From assembly GCA_002506025.1 (NCBI GenBank), contig DAWS01000148.1, positions 1 to 22,862 of the forward strand: a DNA stretch of 22,862 nt, given 5' to 3'. The notes beneath the pieces were generated by a model that was not told the origin of the DNA, did no database searches, and saw only the letters and a program-made list of their open reading frames with translations. Positions 6,314 through 13,832 of this stretch are shown piece after piece (positions within the stretch are counted from its first letter, which is position 1; each line of letters opens with the position of its first letter). The translations under genes were made by a program, and so were the position numbers. This stretch comes from Euryarchaeota archaeon UBA111 (GTDB lineage Archaea; Thermoplasmatota; Poseidoniia; Poseidoniales; Poseidoniaceae).

Positions 6314-8392
6314 TTGCAAGGCGTCTATTTGACATGGATGATAAGTGCACTCGCCCTCGGAGTCATCCTGTTACCAGTCTTCAAACCTAGGTGGATGGAA
6401 TTGAAGCTGACCACATTCGTGGACTTCTTCCGACGGTATTGGATTCACATACTGATACTGTTTATGATTTACAACGCTAAAGATGGTTTAGATGAGGTCG
6501 ATAGAATACTCATGGCTTCGACAGGTCTCGACATGACGCCTTGGATATATGCTATTGAAGGAGACCTCGTCTTACATGTCCAGAAATTTTTCGAAGCCAA
6601 GTGGCTGACAGTTACGTTAACTCATTTTTATGTTGCAGGTTTTATGTTCATATGCTATGTTTCAGTATTTTACTTCGCATATTTTGATGACCGCTGGATG
6701 GCAGATAGAGTTACATTAACAATCGCTTGGGTATACATATTAGCGGTCCCATTTTACCTATTTTTCAACGTTAGAGTTACTGGAGCATATATCCCTGAGA
6801 TGGACACTCTGGCTTATTCACTTAATCCCGAGATATCTGATTGGTTCCGTAGAATAGATCCTTTTACTAACTGTATGCCCTCATTACACATAGGAATACC
6901 ATATGCAGTCTGGCTATGTATGAAGCGCTTTGATCACGATGAGCGATGGGCGCTTTATCGTAAAATCGTATTTGCATATGTCCTAGTCACAGTGTTTACC
7001 ATAATATACCTCGGAATTCATTGGATACTGGACATTGCGGGCGGCATGATAGTGGCATCAATTGCGGTTAATCTTGCCGACAAAACCTCGAAACCAATCT
7101 GGAGTATCCTTGATGAGCGCACAATCAATTCTAGGCTGGTTACACTACTCACCAATCCAAGAAAAGCCTACAACAATGTGACTGGAAAGATCTCTAAATC
7201 GGCGAAAAATTTCGCTAGTCCGACTTCGCGAGAAACGGGTATTATGGCTGTCTTTGTGCTGATTATTGTAGCGTCTGTCATAACTTGGGATTTGACCCAT
7301 CAATCTCTCCCTGCCCAAGGGGTTGAAGCACCGGAAGGAGCTGCAGGAGCAGACGGCTGGCTCGCAACAATTGACAATACTACCGATGACGGCTATTTGT
7401 TAAAATTATATGATTTATCAGACCTGAGTGATGATGGAATTGAGGTCATTCAGCCTACTCTCTCCGCTGACTCACAATATGAATTGACCGGAGATAAGTT
7501 GATGATGGCAAATGCCACAGTAATCTATGTTGTTGATATTGCTCAGCCCGGTGAGGTGTTATATCAGAAATCTATCAATGATGTCGACCATGCAGAGTTA
7601 TGCTTCACCGGCAGCGAATATGTATTAATGACTTTGTCAAATGGCGAATTATCCGCTGAGAGATTGACTGGAGGGTTGATTGACCTGGGGATCTCTAATC
7701 AAAATATTGTTTATGTCAAGTGTGAAGGTAGTGACTTTGCTTTCTTGGTAGATGCTCAGCGCGATAAAGTTTTCATCAGTAATCTTGAGGTTACGGGCTC
7801 ACTGTCATACACGGTTAATGCCTCTGCATCAGAAGAAGATGAGCAAGCGCTAGATGATTGGGGAACGCCAACTGATCTTGATAATTTGACCATCACCGAC
7901 TTAGTGTTCGACCGCTCCCATATGTTAGTTACAGTTAACGTCACCTCTGTGGACAGAATCGTATTAATCGACAGAATAACCGGCGAGCAGTTGTTATTGG
8001 GCAATGGCAAGTATTCATCCTATGATCCGTCAATTAGGGACGGTGTAATTGCGTGGGTGATGAAGGATTTCCTAGATCCGAGTAATCCCATTGAGGAGTA
8101 TTACGATGGAGAAATAATGTACATGTATTTGTCAGATAATTTCACACATGTTTTGACTGCTGATCAAATCGATCAGTGGGGGCCAATTGTCTTAGAGGAC
8201 CATTTGATTTATTTGGAGGAGTCAAATGATGGAGTAGTAATCAAGGTTCATTCTTGGACCCCAGAACTCAAATCATACTCCAACATTGTCTTGCAAGTAG
8301 CATCTGTTGTTGGCATCATCATTGTATTCATATATATCAATCAAAAACAGAGCGAGGCAAAGCCTGCCCTGGTCAACCAAGAAGAAGAATAA
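6314..8392 (+). CDS. PAP2-superfamily membrane phosphatase/phosphotransferase fused to a beta-rich ectodomain
   Basis: The 692-residue product has three parts. Residues 1-255 carry about six membrane helices and the PAP2 signatures in the inositol-phosphotransferase (AUR1-like) form: CMPSLHIG with P189-S-L-H192, and YLGIHWILDIAGG with H236 and D240, the catalytic histidine-aspartate pair. A helix near 309-325 leads to a non-membrane region (about 330-655) rich in short beta strands, resembling a beta-propeller. A last helix at about 662-682 precedes a charged tail. Relatives hydrolyse or transfer lipid-linked phosphate groups, so a role in lipid or lipid-glycan metabolism at the outer face is likely; the substrate is unknown. 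The frame starts with TTG at 6314; ATG at 6338 is an alternative. It converges on nadA with three bases between stops. Confidence 0.82.
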   Translation: MQGVYLTWMISALALGVILLPVFKPRWMELKLTTFVDFFRRYWIHILILFMIYNAKDGLDEVDRILMASTGLDMTPWIYAIEGDLVLHVQKFFEAKWLTVTLTHFYVAGFMFICYVSVFYFAYFDDRWMADRVTLTIAWVYILAVPFYLFFNVRVTGAYIPEMDTLAYSLNPEISDWFRRIDPFTNCMPSLHIGIPYAVWLCMKRFDHDERWALYRKIVFAYVLVTVFTIIYLGIHWILDIAGGMIVASIAVNLADKTSKPIWSILDERTINSRLVTLLTNPRKAYNNVTGKISKSAKNFASPTSRETGIMAVFVLIIVASVITWDLTHQSLPAQGVEAPEGAAGADGWLATIDNTTDDGYLLKLYDLSDLSDDGIEVIQPTLSADSQYELTGDKLMMANATVIYVVDIAQPGEVLYQKSINDVDHAELCFTGSEYVLMTLSNGELSAERLTGGLIDLGISNQNIVYVKCEGSDFAFLVDAQRDKVFISNLEVTGSLSYTVNASASEEDEQALDDWGTPTDLDNLTITDLVFDRSHMLVTVNVTSVDRIVLIDRITGEQLLLGNGKYSSYDPSIRDGVIAWVMKDFLDPSNPIEEYYDGEIMYMYLSDNFTHVLTADQIDQWGPIVLEDHLIYLEESNDGVVIKVHSWTPELKSYSNIVLQVASVVGIIIVFIYINQKQSEAKPALVNQEEE

Positions 8393-8395
8393 AAT

Positions 8396-9550
8396 TCATT
8401 TCTTAATACTCAACATTCGCTCTAAGGCTAGTAATGCCCCTTCTTGAACATCATTGGGGACAACAATTTGGTTTGGAATCTCTCCCTCAACCAGTTTTTC
8501 GAGGACATCCATCAAGTATGCTGGGTGAATCATATACATGGTTGAACATGGACAAATTTTGTCATCTAAACATTCTATGTGCTTATCTGGGTGAGCATCG
8601 GCTAATCTTGCTACCATATTGATTTCAGTTCCAATTGCTACATGGCTACCAGCTGGTAAATCTTCGACAAAATTCTTGATAAATTGTGTCGAGCCATTTG
8701 CGTCACTGACTTCAACGGTTTCTTTCGGGCACTCCGGGTGAACGATAACCAATCCATCTGGATACTGGTTCCTAAAATCATTAACTTGTTCTACAGTAAA
8801 ACGCTTGTGCACAGAACAGAAACCGTGCCATAGGATGATTTTGGCACCTTTGAGTGATTTATCTGACCCTATTTTTGGAACCCAAGTGGGCATTTCACTT
8901 TCTTGAATACCCATTGACAGTCCAGTATTGCGTCCAAGATGTTGGTCTGGAAAAAACAAGACTGCGCCATCAGGTCCTGCGCGTTCAAATGCCCAATCCA
9001 GAATTCCGGTAGCATTTGATGATGTGCAGACGATTCCACCATGTCTACCGACAAAGTCTTTCAAATCAGCACTGCTATTCATGTAGGTTACAGGGATCAA
9101 GTACGACTTACCATCGTCAGGAACTGCACCAGGGGACTGGCGGTCAATAGGGTCATGCAGGCCGGTCTCTGCGAGTATCTCTGACCAAGCACTTTCAACG
9201 TCTGGTAATGTTGCCATATCGGCCATTGAACAACCTGCTCTAAGATTTGGCAGGATTACATGTTGGTGGTCGTCAGTCAATATGTCGGCGGATTCCGCCA
9301 TAAAGTGGACCCCACAGAACACGATATATTCAGCGTCCGATTCTGCAGCCTGTTGACTTAGCATGAATGAATCTCCAATAAAATCTGCGTGCATTACGAT
9401 ACTATCTCTTTGGTAATGGTGTCCCAAGACCATTAATTTTGCACCTAGTTGTTGCTTTAATTCTGTTATGCGTTCAGCGATAGCCTGTTCTTCAGGTGAC
9501 AACGAATTGTCCATGAAGTCGATTGAACACATCGGCAGGGAAATCGTCAT
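8396..9550 (-). CDS. nadA: Quinolinate synthase A (NadA), long form
   Basis: This [4Fe-4S] enzyme condenses iminoaspartate with dihydroxyacetone phosphate to quinolinate in de novo NAD synthesis. Clear signatures are MVLGHHYQRD, FCGVHFMAES, AGCSMADMA, WHGFCSVHKRFT, VHPECPKET, GTEINMVARL and CPCSTMYMI. Numbered from the longest frame (TTG at 9568), the cluster cysteines are probably Cys113, Cys251 and Cys339 or Cys341. The extra segment between the first and second matches the long Bacillus-type enzyme rather than the short archaeal type. Possible starts are TTG 9568, ATG 9559 and ATG 9550. The last is chosen because a GGCAGGG sits about nine bases upstream, but this is uncertain. No nadB or nadC lies in the window. 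The gene is divergent from bud32. Confidence 0.93.
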   Translation of the reverse strand: MTISLPMCSIDFMDNSLSPEEQAIAERITELKQQLGAKLMVLGHHYQRDSIVMHADFIGDSFMLSQQAAESDAEYIVFCGVHFMAESADILTDDHQHVILPNLRAGCSMADMATLPDVESAWSEILAETGLHDPIDRQSPGAVPDDGKSYLIPVTYMNSSADLKDFVGRHGGIVCTSSNATGILDWAFERAGPDGAVLFFPDQHLGRNTGLSMGIQESEMPTWVPKIGSDKSLKGAKIILWHGFCSVHKRFTVEQVNDFRNQYPDGLVIVHPECPKETVEVSDANGSTQFIKNFVEDLPAGSHVAIGTEINMVARLADAHPDKHIECLDDKICPCSTMYMIHPAYLMDVLEKLVEGEIPNQIVVPNDVQEGALLALERMLSIKK

Positions 9551-9606
9551 ATGATTCATCCCTGCCAACCATTACCCCTTTTCAAGAATTGTTATTCCGC
9601 GATGTA

Positions 9607-9615
9607 GATAAATAA
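9607..9615 (+). promoter_or_regulatory. TATA-like box of bud32
   Basis: AGATAAATA is centred about 23 bases before the ATG at 9634, in the 66-83 base gap shared with the divergent nadA gene. The spacing favours ATG 9634 over GTG 9616 as the bud32 start and a nearly leaderless transcript. Confidence 0.4.
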
Positions 9616-9633
9616 GTGCTGATAGGCCTTGAT

Positions 9634-10317
9634 ATGGTGTTCCAACCAGAAGCCAGACTACACCTGGGGGCTGAGGCTGAGGTGTGGTCGGGCAATTGGA
9701 TGGGTAGACCTGCTGTGCGCAAAATTCGTCGTCATCGTGCTTGGCGTCATCCTGATCTAGAGAAGCGCCTAGGTTATCGTCGAATGCTAAGCGAAGCAAG
9801 AATTTTGCTTCGTATCAAGGATGCTGGGCTCCCAGTGCCCGCAGTTTGGGATGTTGACCTTGAGAATGGTCGAATAGTCATGGAACGTATGAACGGAAGG
9901 CCATTGATTGACATTCTACGAGACGATAGCGTTCCTGACGAGAGTAAACATCTCGCATTAGAAAATTCTGGGGCCGCGGTCAGAATGCTTCATAGGATGG
10001 CAGTAACTCATGGTGATTTGTCAACAAATAACATACTCATAGACGAATCATACGATGCTTTTCTGATCGATTTTGGGCTATCTGCAGTTGAATATGAGGT
10101 CGAACGTTTTGGTATTGACTTGCATGTAATGGATGAGATTTTGGGTGCATCACATCCTAACATAACCGATGGAATAGAGATTTTTTTGTCTGGCTACCTG
10201 AATTGTGATCAGTTAATGGGTGCTTTAACAGAACTATCTGGTGGCATGCCACCCCTTGCTGGAGAGGTCATGAAACGACTTGAAGATGTTCGCTCTAGGG
10301 TTAGGTATCACGGTTAG
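9634..10317 (+). CDS. bud32: Bud32-type serine/threonine kinase (KEOPS complex subunit)
   Basis: The 227-residue protein is the small atypical kinase/ATPase of the KEOPS complex, which with Kae1 makes the t6A modification of ANN-decoding tRNAs. Visible features are LGAEAEVW (nucleotide loop), VRKIRR with the ATP-binding lysine, HRHPDLEK-like basic linker, SEARILLRIKDAGLPVP (conserved glutamate of helix C), HGDLSTNN catalytic loop, LIDFGLS in place of a classic DFG segment, and DLHVMDEI. The usual basic C-terminal tail is present in shortened form (SRVRYHG). Many euryarchaea fuse Kae1 and Bud32, but here Bud32 is alone and no kae1 is in the window. The frame extends back to GTG 9616; ATG 9634 suits the family start. 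It converges on the ferritin-like gene with one base between stops. Confidence 0.92.
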   Translation: MVFQPEARLHLGAEAEVWSGNWMGRPAVRKIRRHRAWRHPDLEKRLGYRRMLSEARILLRIKDAGLPVPAVWDVDLENGRIVMERMNGRPLIDILRDDSVPDESKHLALENSGAAVRMLHRMAVTHGDLSTNNILIDESYDAFLIDFGLSAVEYEVERFGIDLHVMDEILGASHPNITDGIEIFLSGYLNCDQLMGALTELSGGMPPLAGEVMKRLEDVRSRVRYHG

Positions 10318-10318
10318 A

Positions 10319-10726
10319 CTATCCAACAAGTAACCGCATTTCTTCAACACTTTTCAGTTCAGATAGGTATATCTGCTCAATAGAATCATACAAATCATCA
10401 GTTTGATCAATCAATGGTAATAACTCTGCATATACTTCAGAGGCCCTAACTTCAGTTTCGAGAGAATAATTTAGCATCTCAGCGTATTTAGTGGTATGAG
10501 TAATTGGGTGAGGGTCACGTTCTGTAACTGGAATCCCTCCTAATTGGACTATACCTTTGCGAACTATGTCGGCGTGTTCTATTGATTCAGTCATCTCAGT
10601 GGTAAACATGGGGGATAGCTGTAAACGGTGAATTCCAGTTACATTTGCCGCATAGTGCGCATACATGTTTATTGCTCGTAATTCCCAGCCTAGCGCAGCA
10701 TTCATTTTTTCAATCAATTTTGTCAT
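10319..10726 (-). CDS. Ferritin-like / bacterioferritin-like di-iron protein
   Basis: The 135-residue protein fits a four-helix ferritin-like fold. Helix A holds LGWELRAINMYAHYA, with Glu and Tyr spaced as in bacterioferritin. Helix B carries TEMTESIEHADIVRKGI, an ExxH di-iron signature, followed by LGGIPV at the bend. Helix C has LETEVRASEVY and helix D LSELKSVEEM. These supply the expected carboxylate and histidine iron ligands. Likely roles are iron storage or detoxification through ferroxidase activity. At 135 residues it is shorter than bacterioferritin (about 155), and no haem-binding methionine can be assigned, so a simpler ferritin-like or DUF2202-type protein is possible. A TATA-like box lies 28 bases before the ATG with an inverted repeat directly upstream, suggesting regulation. 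Confidence 0.8.
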   Translation of the reverse strand: MTKLIEKMNAALGWELRAINMYAHYAANVTGIHRLQLSPMFTTEMTESIEHADIVRKGIVQLGGIPVTERDPHPITHTTKYAEMLNYSLETEVRASEVYAELLPLIDQTDDLYDSIEQIYLSELKSVEEMRLLVG

Positions 10727-10749
10727 ATCATCAACTCTTAGGGCAAACT

Positions 10750-10778
10750 AAATTTTTACTCCAGAAAACCCCTTCTGG
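10750..10778 (-). promoter_or_regulatory. Promoter of the ferritin-like gene with an adjoining inverted repeat
   Basis: On the minus strand an AAAAATTTA box (10750-10758) is centred about 28 bases before the ATG at 10726, implying a leaderless transcript. Directly upstream lies a perfect 6-bp inverted repeat, CCAGAA (10761-10766) and TTCTGG (10773-10778), with a 6-base spacer. The position next to the TATA box fits an operator, for example for an iron-responsive regulator (inference). It could instead be a weak hairpin at the end of crcB transcription, but no T-run follows. Confidence 0.45.
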
Positions 10779-10817
10779 CATGCCATCAAACTAATCGTAA
10801 ATAAAGTAATGCAATGT

Positions 10818-11192
10818 TCAACCAAATTGTATTTTGTTGCCCAATTCCCATCCAAAAAATGCACAACTGATACAGATAATAAACGAAAGTGAGGAATATG
10901 TTAATGCCATCATGTATTGGTCATTTTTTAACAAATCAACAGTTTCCAGCGAGAATGTTGACATTGTGGTAAAAGCACCGAGTAGTCCGACTCCAAGAAA
11001 CAAAACAGCATCCTTAGACACGATGTTGTTAATTGCCATGACTGATAGCATACCCAGCATAAATGACCCAATAACATTGACTAACAATGTTGGCCAAGGG
11101 AAGTGATTAGCAGTTATAGTATAACCAATTCCATATCTCATAACGGCACCGATTGCCCCACCCACGGCGACCAAGCCAAATTGCTGAATCAT
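10818..11192 (-). CDS. crcB: CrcB/Fluc fluoride ion channel
   Basis: The 124-residue membrane protein is a Fluc fluoride exporter, which works as a dual-topology dimer. Family signatures are GGAIGAVMRYGIGY in helix 1, TLLVNVIGSFMLG in helix 2 with the conserved asparagine, and GLLGAFTTMSTFSLET in helix 3, which holds the central sodium site and the Phe residues lining the pore. The fourth helix is SSLSFIICISCAFFGWELG. The length matches the family (about 120-130). Only one copy is seen, so a homodimer is likely. The start ATG lies in a divergent gap with the ITP pyrophosphatase. A TTTAACATAAAAG stretch on the minus strand at about 11206-11218 may be its TATA region. No fluoride riboswitch was recognised upstream. 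Confidence 0.94.
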   Translation of the reverse strand: MIQQFGLVAVGGAIGAVMRYGIGYTITANHFPWPTLLVNVIGSFMLGMLSVMAINNIVSKDAVLFLGVGLLGAFTTMSTFSLETVDLLKNDQYMMALTYSSLSFIICISCAFFGWELGNKIQFG

Positions 11193-11293
11193 AATCTTGC
11201 TAACTGGTCTTTTATGTTAAACCATCTTACCAAATCAAATCTATATTATCACTTTAGCAATAGACATGATAACTAAGACACCCTCCGAGTTTC

Positions 11294-11959
11294 ATGACCC
11301 CGACAGTCTGGTTTCTTACTGGAAACAGCGGTAAGTTTGCTGAAGCACGAAGTTACCTATCGGAATTTGATTACCATGTCAAACAATTTATGCCACAAAC
11401 CGGAAGTTTGTACGAACCTCAGGCAGAGTCTTTGGAGGTGGTAGCGGAGTCAAAGTTATCGCAGGCAATCCAACACTTACCAGATGATTTTAGTGATGGC
11501 GATATGATACTAGTTGAGGATGCTGGGTTATTCATTTCAGCGCTCGATGGCTTCCCAGGAGTCTATTCATCATATGTGCACTCAACAATCGGCAACCTAG
11601 GCATAATTAGACTGTTATCTCATTTGACAACCGAAGATCCAGTATCTAGCGCAAGTCTCCGGTCAGCCCATTTCAAGGCAGTTGCTGCGCTTTGGTGCAA
11701 TGGTGAAATTATCATGGGGCAAGGTGTTTGTCCGGGTCACATTGCGGTAGAGGCAATGGATGGCAATGGCTTTGGTTTTGACCCGATTTTCATACCCTAT
11801 GACTTAGATGACGACTTTGAACCTCTGTCGCCCGGTAATTATGGCCCACACAGTACACATGGCGAAACCTTTGGCGCCATCGATTCATCCACAAAACAAA
11901 TCTTCAGTCACCGAACTAGAGCATTGCAGAACTTGTTCAACCAATTGCCATCAGCATGA
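11294..11959 (+). CDS. Inosine/xanthosine triphosphate pyrophosphatase (RdgB/HAM1 family)
   Basis: The 221-residue protein belongs to the Ham1/RdgB family, which hydrolyses ITP, dITP and XTP to monophosphates and keeps deaminated purines out of nucleic acids. Motifs in order are FLTGNSGKFAEA (residues 8-18, substrate loop), VEDAGLFISALDGFPGVYSSYV (74-95, with catalytic Asp76), NGFGFDPIFIP (158-168) and FSHRTRAL (204-211, base-recognition SHR). The length is a little above the usual 190-200, mainly through a loop with LSPGNYGPHSTHGETFG that replaces the short family segment. The ATG at 11294 puts the TGNSGK motif at the usual position. It is followed by the acidic membrane-protein gene after 18 bases, probably in one transcript. 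Confidence 0.93.
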   Translation: MTPTVWFLTGNSGKFAEARSYLSEFDYHVKQFMPQTGSLYEPQAESLEVVAESKLSQAIQHLPDDFSDGDMILVEDAGLFISALDGFPGVYSSYVHSTIGNLGIIRLLSHLTTEDPVSSASLRSAHFKAVAALWCNGEIIMGQGVCPGHIAVEAMDGNGFGFDPIFIPYDLDDDFEPLSPGNYGPHSTHGETFGAIDSSTKQIFSHRTRALQNLFNQLPSA

Positions 11960-11977
11960 TAAATCAGAAGTAATTGG

Positions 11978-12895
11978 ATGTTAGTGAGGGACATGGGGTT
12001 TTTGCGGACAGTTTGTGCACTGGTTGCCGCCAGCGCAGGAATTTTCTACTTGACATCTGCCTCAAGTCTTTCTAGCGATGGTAGATGGTCGCTGATTGGA
12101 GTAACATTCGTCTCCGCTTTGCTATGGGTTTTGCTTGGCGGTAGAGGAGTAAAGAACAATTCTGCTTCGAGGGTAAAAACCACTTCAAACGAAGTTGAAC
12201 CTGATGATTCTGAAGATGAAATCGAATCAACAGAATTGTCTGACATACCTGCGCCTGTAGTCGAAGAGCAGAATCTAGATGGCGTCTCCTTAAGAGAGCG
12301 AAAGCTGGCAAAAATACAAGCATCAAACCAATCTGAAGATGGAGAATCCTCTGAAGAGGAAAATTATGTCGAGGTAGAGGTGACTGTTGAAAATGTTCAT
12401 ACAGCCGACGAGTATGTAGTTGAGGTTAGCCCAGAGTCTGTCGAAGATGCTGACATCGAGATGACAGTTTCTAATCGAAGGGTAAAACATCAAGAGATTC
12501 GTCAGCGAATCGAAAAACGCCGGCGTAACCAATTGGCAGAAATCAGAGCATCAACTGTCAGAATGTGGGAGCAATATAACGAAGGTGAGGACATTGTTGC
12601 ACTACTACAGAATCCTGAACATGGATTGAATATCATAGATGAGCCACAAAAACCAGAGGCTGGCCATGTCTACGGTGCGACATTTATCCGCCTCGATGAT
12701 GTTACGATTTTAAAATTAAGAACGCCACTTGATTCAGGTTTTGAGGAAGTTGAGAAGAAACCACTGCCTGAAGGACTACCAAATTTGGAGGGCATGCCAC
12801 TACCTCCATTGCCAGATGGCGATATGCCACTGCCGCCATTGCCCAATGCCAGTGATGCCTTGGCCGCCATGAAACTGCAAATGGATGAAGATTGA
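11978..12895 (+). CDS. Two-helix membrane protein with acidic, coiled-coil and proline-rich cytoplasmic parts
   Basis: No family is recognised for this 305-residue protein. Two closely spaced membrane helices occupy about 8-28 and 37-54. A strongly acidic low-complexity stretch (70-165) follows, then a basic amphipathic segment (about 165-200, HQEIRQRIEKRRRNQLAEIR) likely to form a coiled coil. A compact region at about 200-255 resembles a small folded domain. The tail contains two copies of PLPPLP in a GMPLPPLP / DMPLPPLP repeat. The helical hairpin probably anchors a large cytoplasmic arm. ATG 11978 is the longest ATG start; ATG 11993 has a GAGGG just upstream and is an alternative. The gene follows the ITP pyrophosphatase by 18 bases. 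The architecture suggests a scaffold or adaptor, which is inference. Confidence 0.75.
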   Translation: MLVRDMGFLRTVCALVAASAGIFYLTSASSLSSDGRWSLIGVTFVSALLWVLLGGRGVKNNSASRVKTTSNEVEPDDSEDEIESTELSDIPAPVVEEQNLDGVSLRERKLAKIQASNQSEDGESSEEENYVEVEVTVENVHTADEYVVEVSPESVEDADIEMTVSNRRVKHQEIRQRIEKRRRNQLAEIRASTVRMWEQYNEGEDIVALLQNPEHGLNIIDEPQKPEAGHVYGATFIRLDDVTILKLRTPLDSGFEEVEKKPLPEGLPNLEGMPLPPLPDGDMPLPPLPNASDALAAMKLQMDED

Positions 12896-12904
12896 TTCAA
12901 ACAG

Positions 12905-13747
12905 CTACTGATCACGCCAGTTTGGGGTATCTCTTTCCATGAATGCTCGGACACCCTCTTCTTGATCGTGGCTGTCAAACAACTTGGCAAATTCCTCTGC
13001 CTCAATTGCTATACCTTCATTCAGAGTATTGTTTAATGCTGCCTTTATGACTCGTTTTGCTGTTTTCAAGGTGTAGACGGATTTGCTGGCTATCTTGTTA
13101 GCAATGTTCATGGTAAAGTCACTTAGCTCTTCATGGTCGCAGACGTGGTTGACAAGGCCAATGTTTCTTGCTTCGCTCGCACTTATCATCTCGCCAGTCA
13201 TGACCATCTCCAGAGTTTTTCCGTAGCCAACCAATTTTACCAGCCTTTGGGTAGCACCGTAGCCGGGTATAAGACCGAGATTGATTTCGGGCGTGCCAAA
13301 TTTTGACCGTTCGGAAGCAATCCGAATGTCACAAGAACATGCAACCTCACATCCACCGCCCAATGCAAAACCGTCTATCATAGCGATTGTAGGCTTGGTT
13401 AATGACCAAAGTGATTCTACTGCATTATCGGTGAATTTTATTTTTGTCGCTTTACTATCCATGCCGACGAATTCGGAAATATCAGCACCAGCAACAAATG
13501 AATTCGGCTTTGCGCGTTTGCCTTCTTCTGCTGGTAGTGGTTTTGCCCCAGTTATGACTAGACATCTAATTTCATCACTATTTTCCACCCATGCGCAGAG
13601 CGTCTTGAGGGAATCCATAACATCGACATTGAGGGCATTGAGTTTGTTGGGCCGATTAATTGTCGCAAGGGCAACATATCCACCCACTGTGGAGTCAGTT
13701 ACTGGTATTTTGTCGACCTTTAACACGGCGCTGCTCGGTTCGTCCAT
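12905..13747 (-). CDS. Enoyl-CoA hydratase/isomerase family protein (crotonase)
   Basis: The 280-residue protein is a crotonase-fold enzyme that hydrates or isomerises acyl-CoA substrates, probably in fatty-acid or amino-acid breakdown. It has ATINRPNKLNALN, SFVAGADISEF (CoA oxyanion hole), GFALGGGCEVACSCDIRIAS and GTPEINLGLIPGYGATQRL. Both catalytic glutamates of hydratases are present (Glu134 and Glu154), so genuine enoyl-CoA hydratase activity is expected. A short insertion with PLPAEEGKRAKPN separates the second strand from the oxyanion-hole motif and is longer than in typical family members. No other beta-oxidation gene is in the window. The ATG at 13747 lies 30 bases from a minus-strand GATAAATC box (13774-13781), suggesting a nearly leaderless transcript. 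It is divergent from the ABC transporter genes. Confidence 0.9.
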   Translation of the reverse strand: MDEPSSAVLKVDKIPVTDSTVGGYVALATINRPNKLNALNVDVMDSLKTLCAWVENSDEIRCLVITGAKPLPAEEGKRAKPNSFVAGADISEFVGMDSKATKIKFTDNAVESLWSLTKPTIAMIDGFALGGGCEVACSCDIRIASERSKFGTPEINLGLIPGYGATQRLVKLVGYGKTLEMVMTGEMISASEARNIGLVNHVCDHEELSDFTMNIANKIASKSVYTLKTAKRVIKAALNNTLNEGIAIEAEEFAKLFDSHDQEEGVRAFMERDTPNWRDQ

Positions 13748-13773
13748 GGCAGTGCCATCACAATCAACTTGAT

Positions 13774-13781
13774 GATTTATC
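13774..13781 (-). promoter_or_regulatory. TATA-like box of the enoyl-CoA hydratase gene
   Basis: GATAAATC on the minus strand is centred 30 bases before the ATG at 13747. A separate plus-strand AATAATAC (13799-13806) is centred 30 bases before ATG 13833 of the divergent ABC ATPase gene. Confidence 0.4.
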
Positions 13782-13832
13782 CTGTTGTGGGATAATCCAA
13801 TAATACAAAGAACAGGACGGAGTCCAGAATAT

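Noticed and set aside
11193..11293. Possible fluoride riboswitch upstream of crcB
   Set aside because: No GGCGATGG-type pseudoknot core or paired arms can be found in the 101-base AT-rich gap between crcB and the ITP pyrophosphatase gene.
12670..13005. Minus-strand frame of 111 codons across the end of the acidic membrane-protein gene and the hydratase gene
   Set aside because: Its Gly/Ser/Pro-rich sequence is the antisense of the proline repeat and it overlaps two well-supported genes.
13281..13772. Plus-strand frame of 163 codons within the enoyl-CoA hydratase region
   Set aside because: It is antisense to the conserved crotonase motifs, which are clearly encoded on the minus strand.
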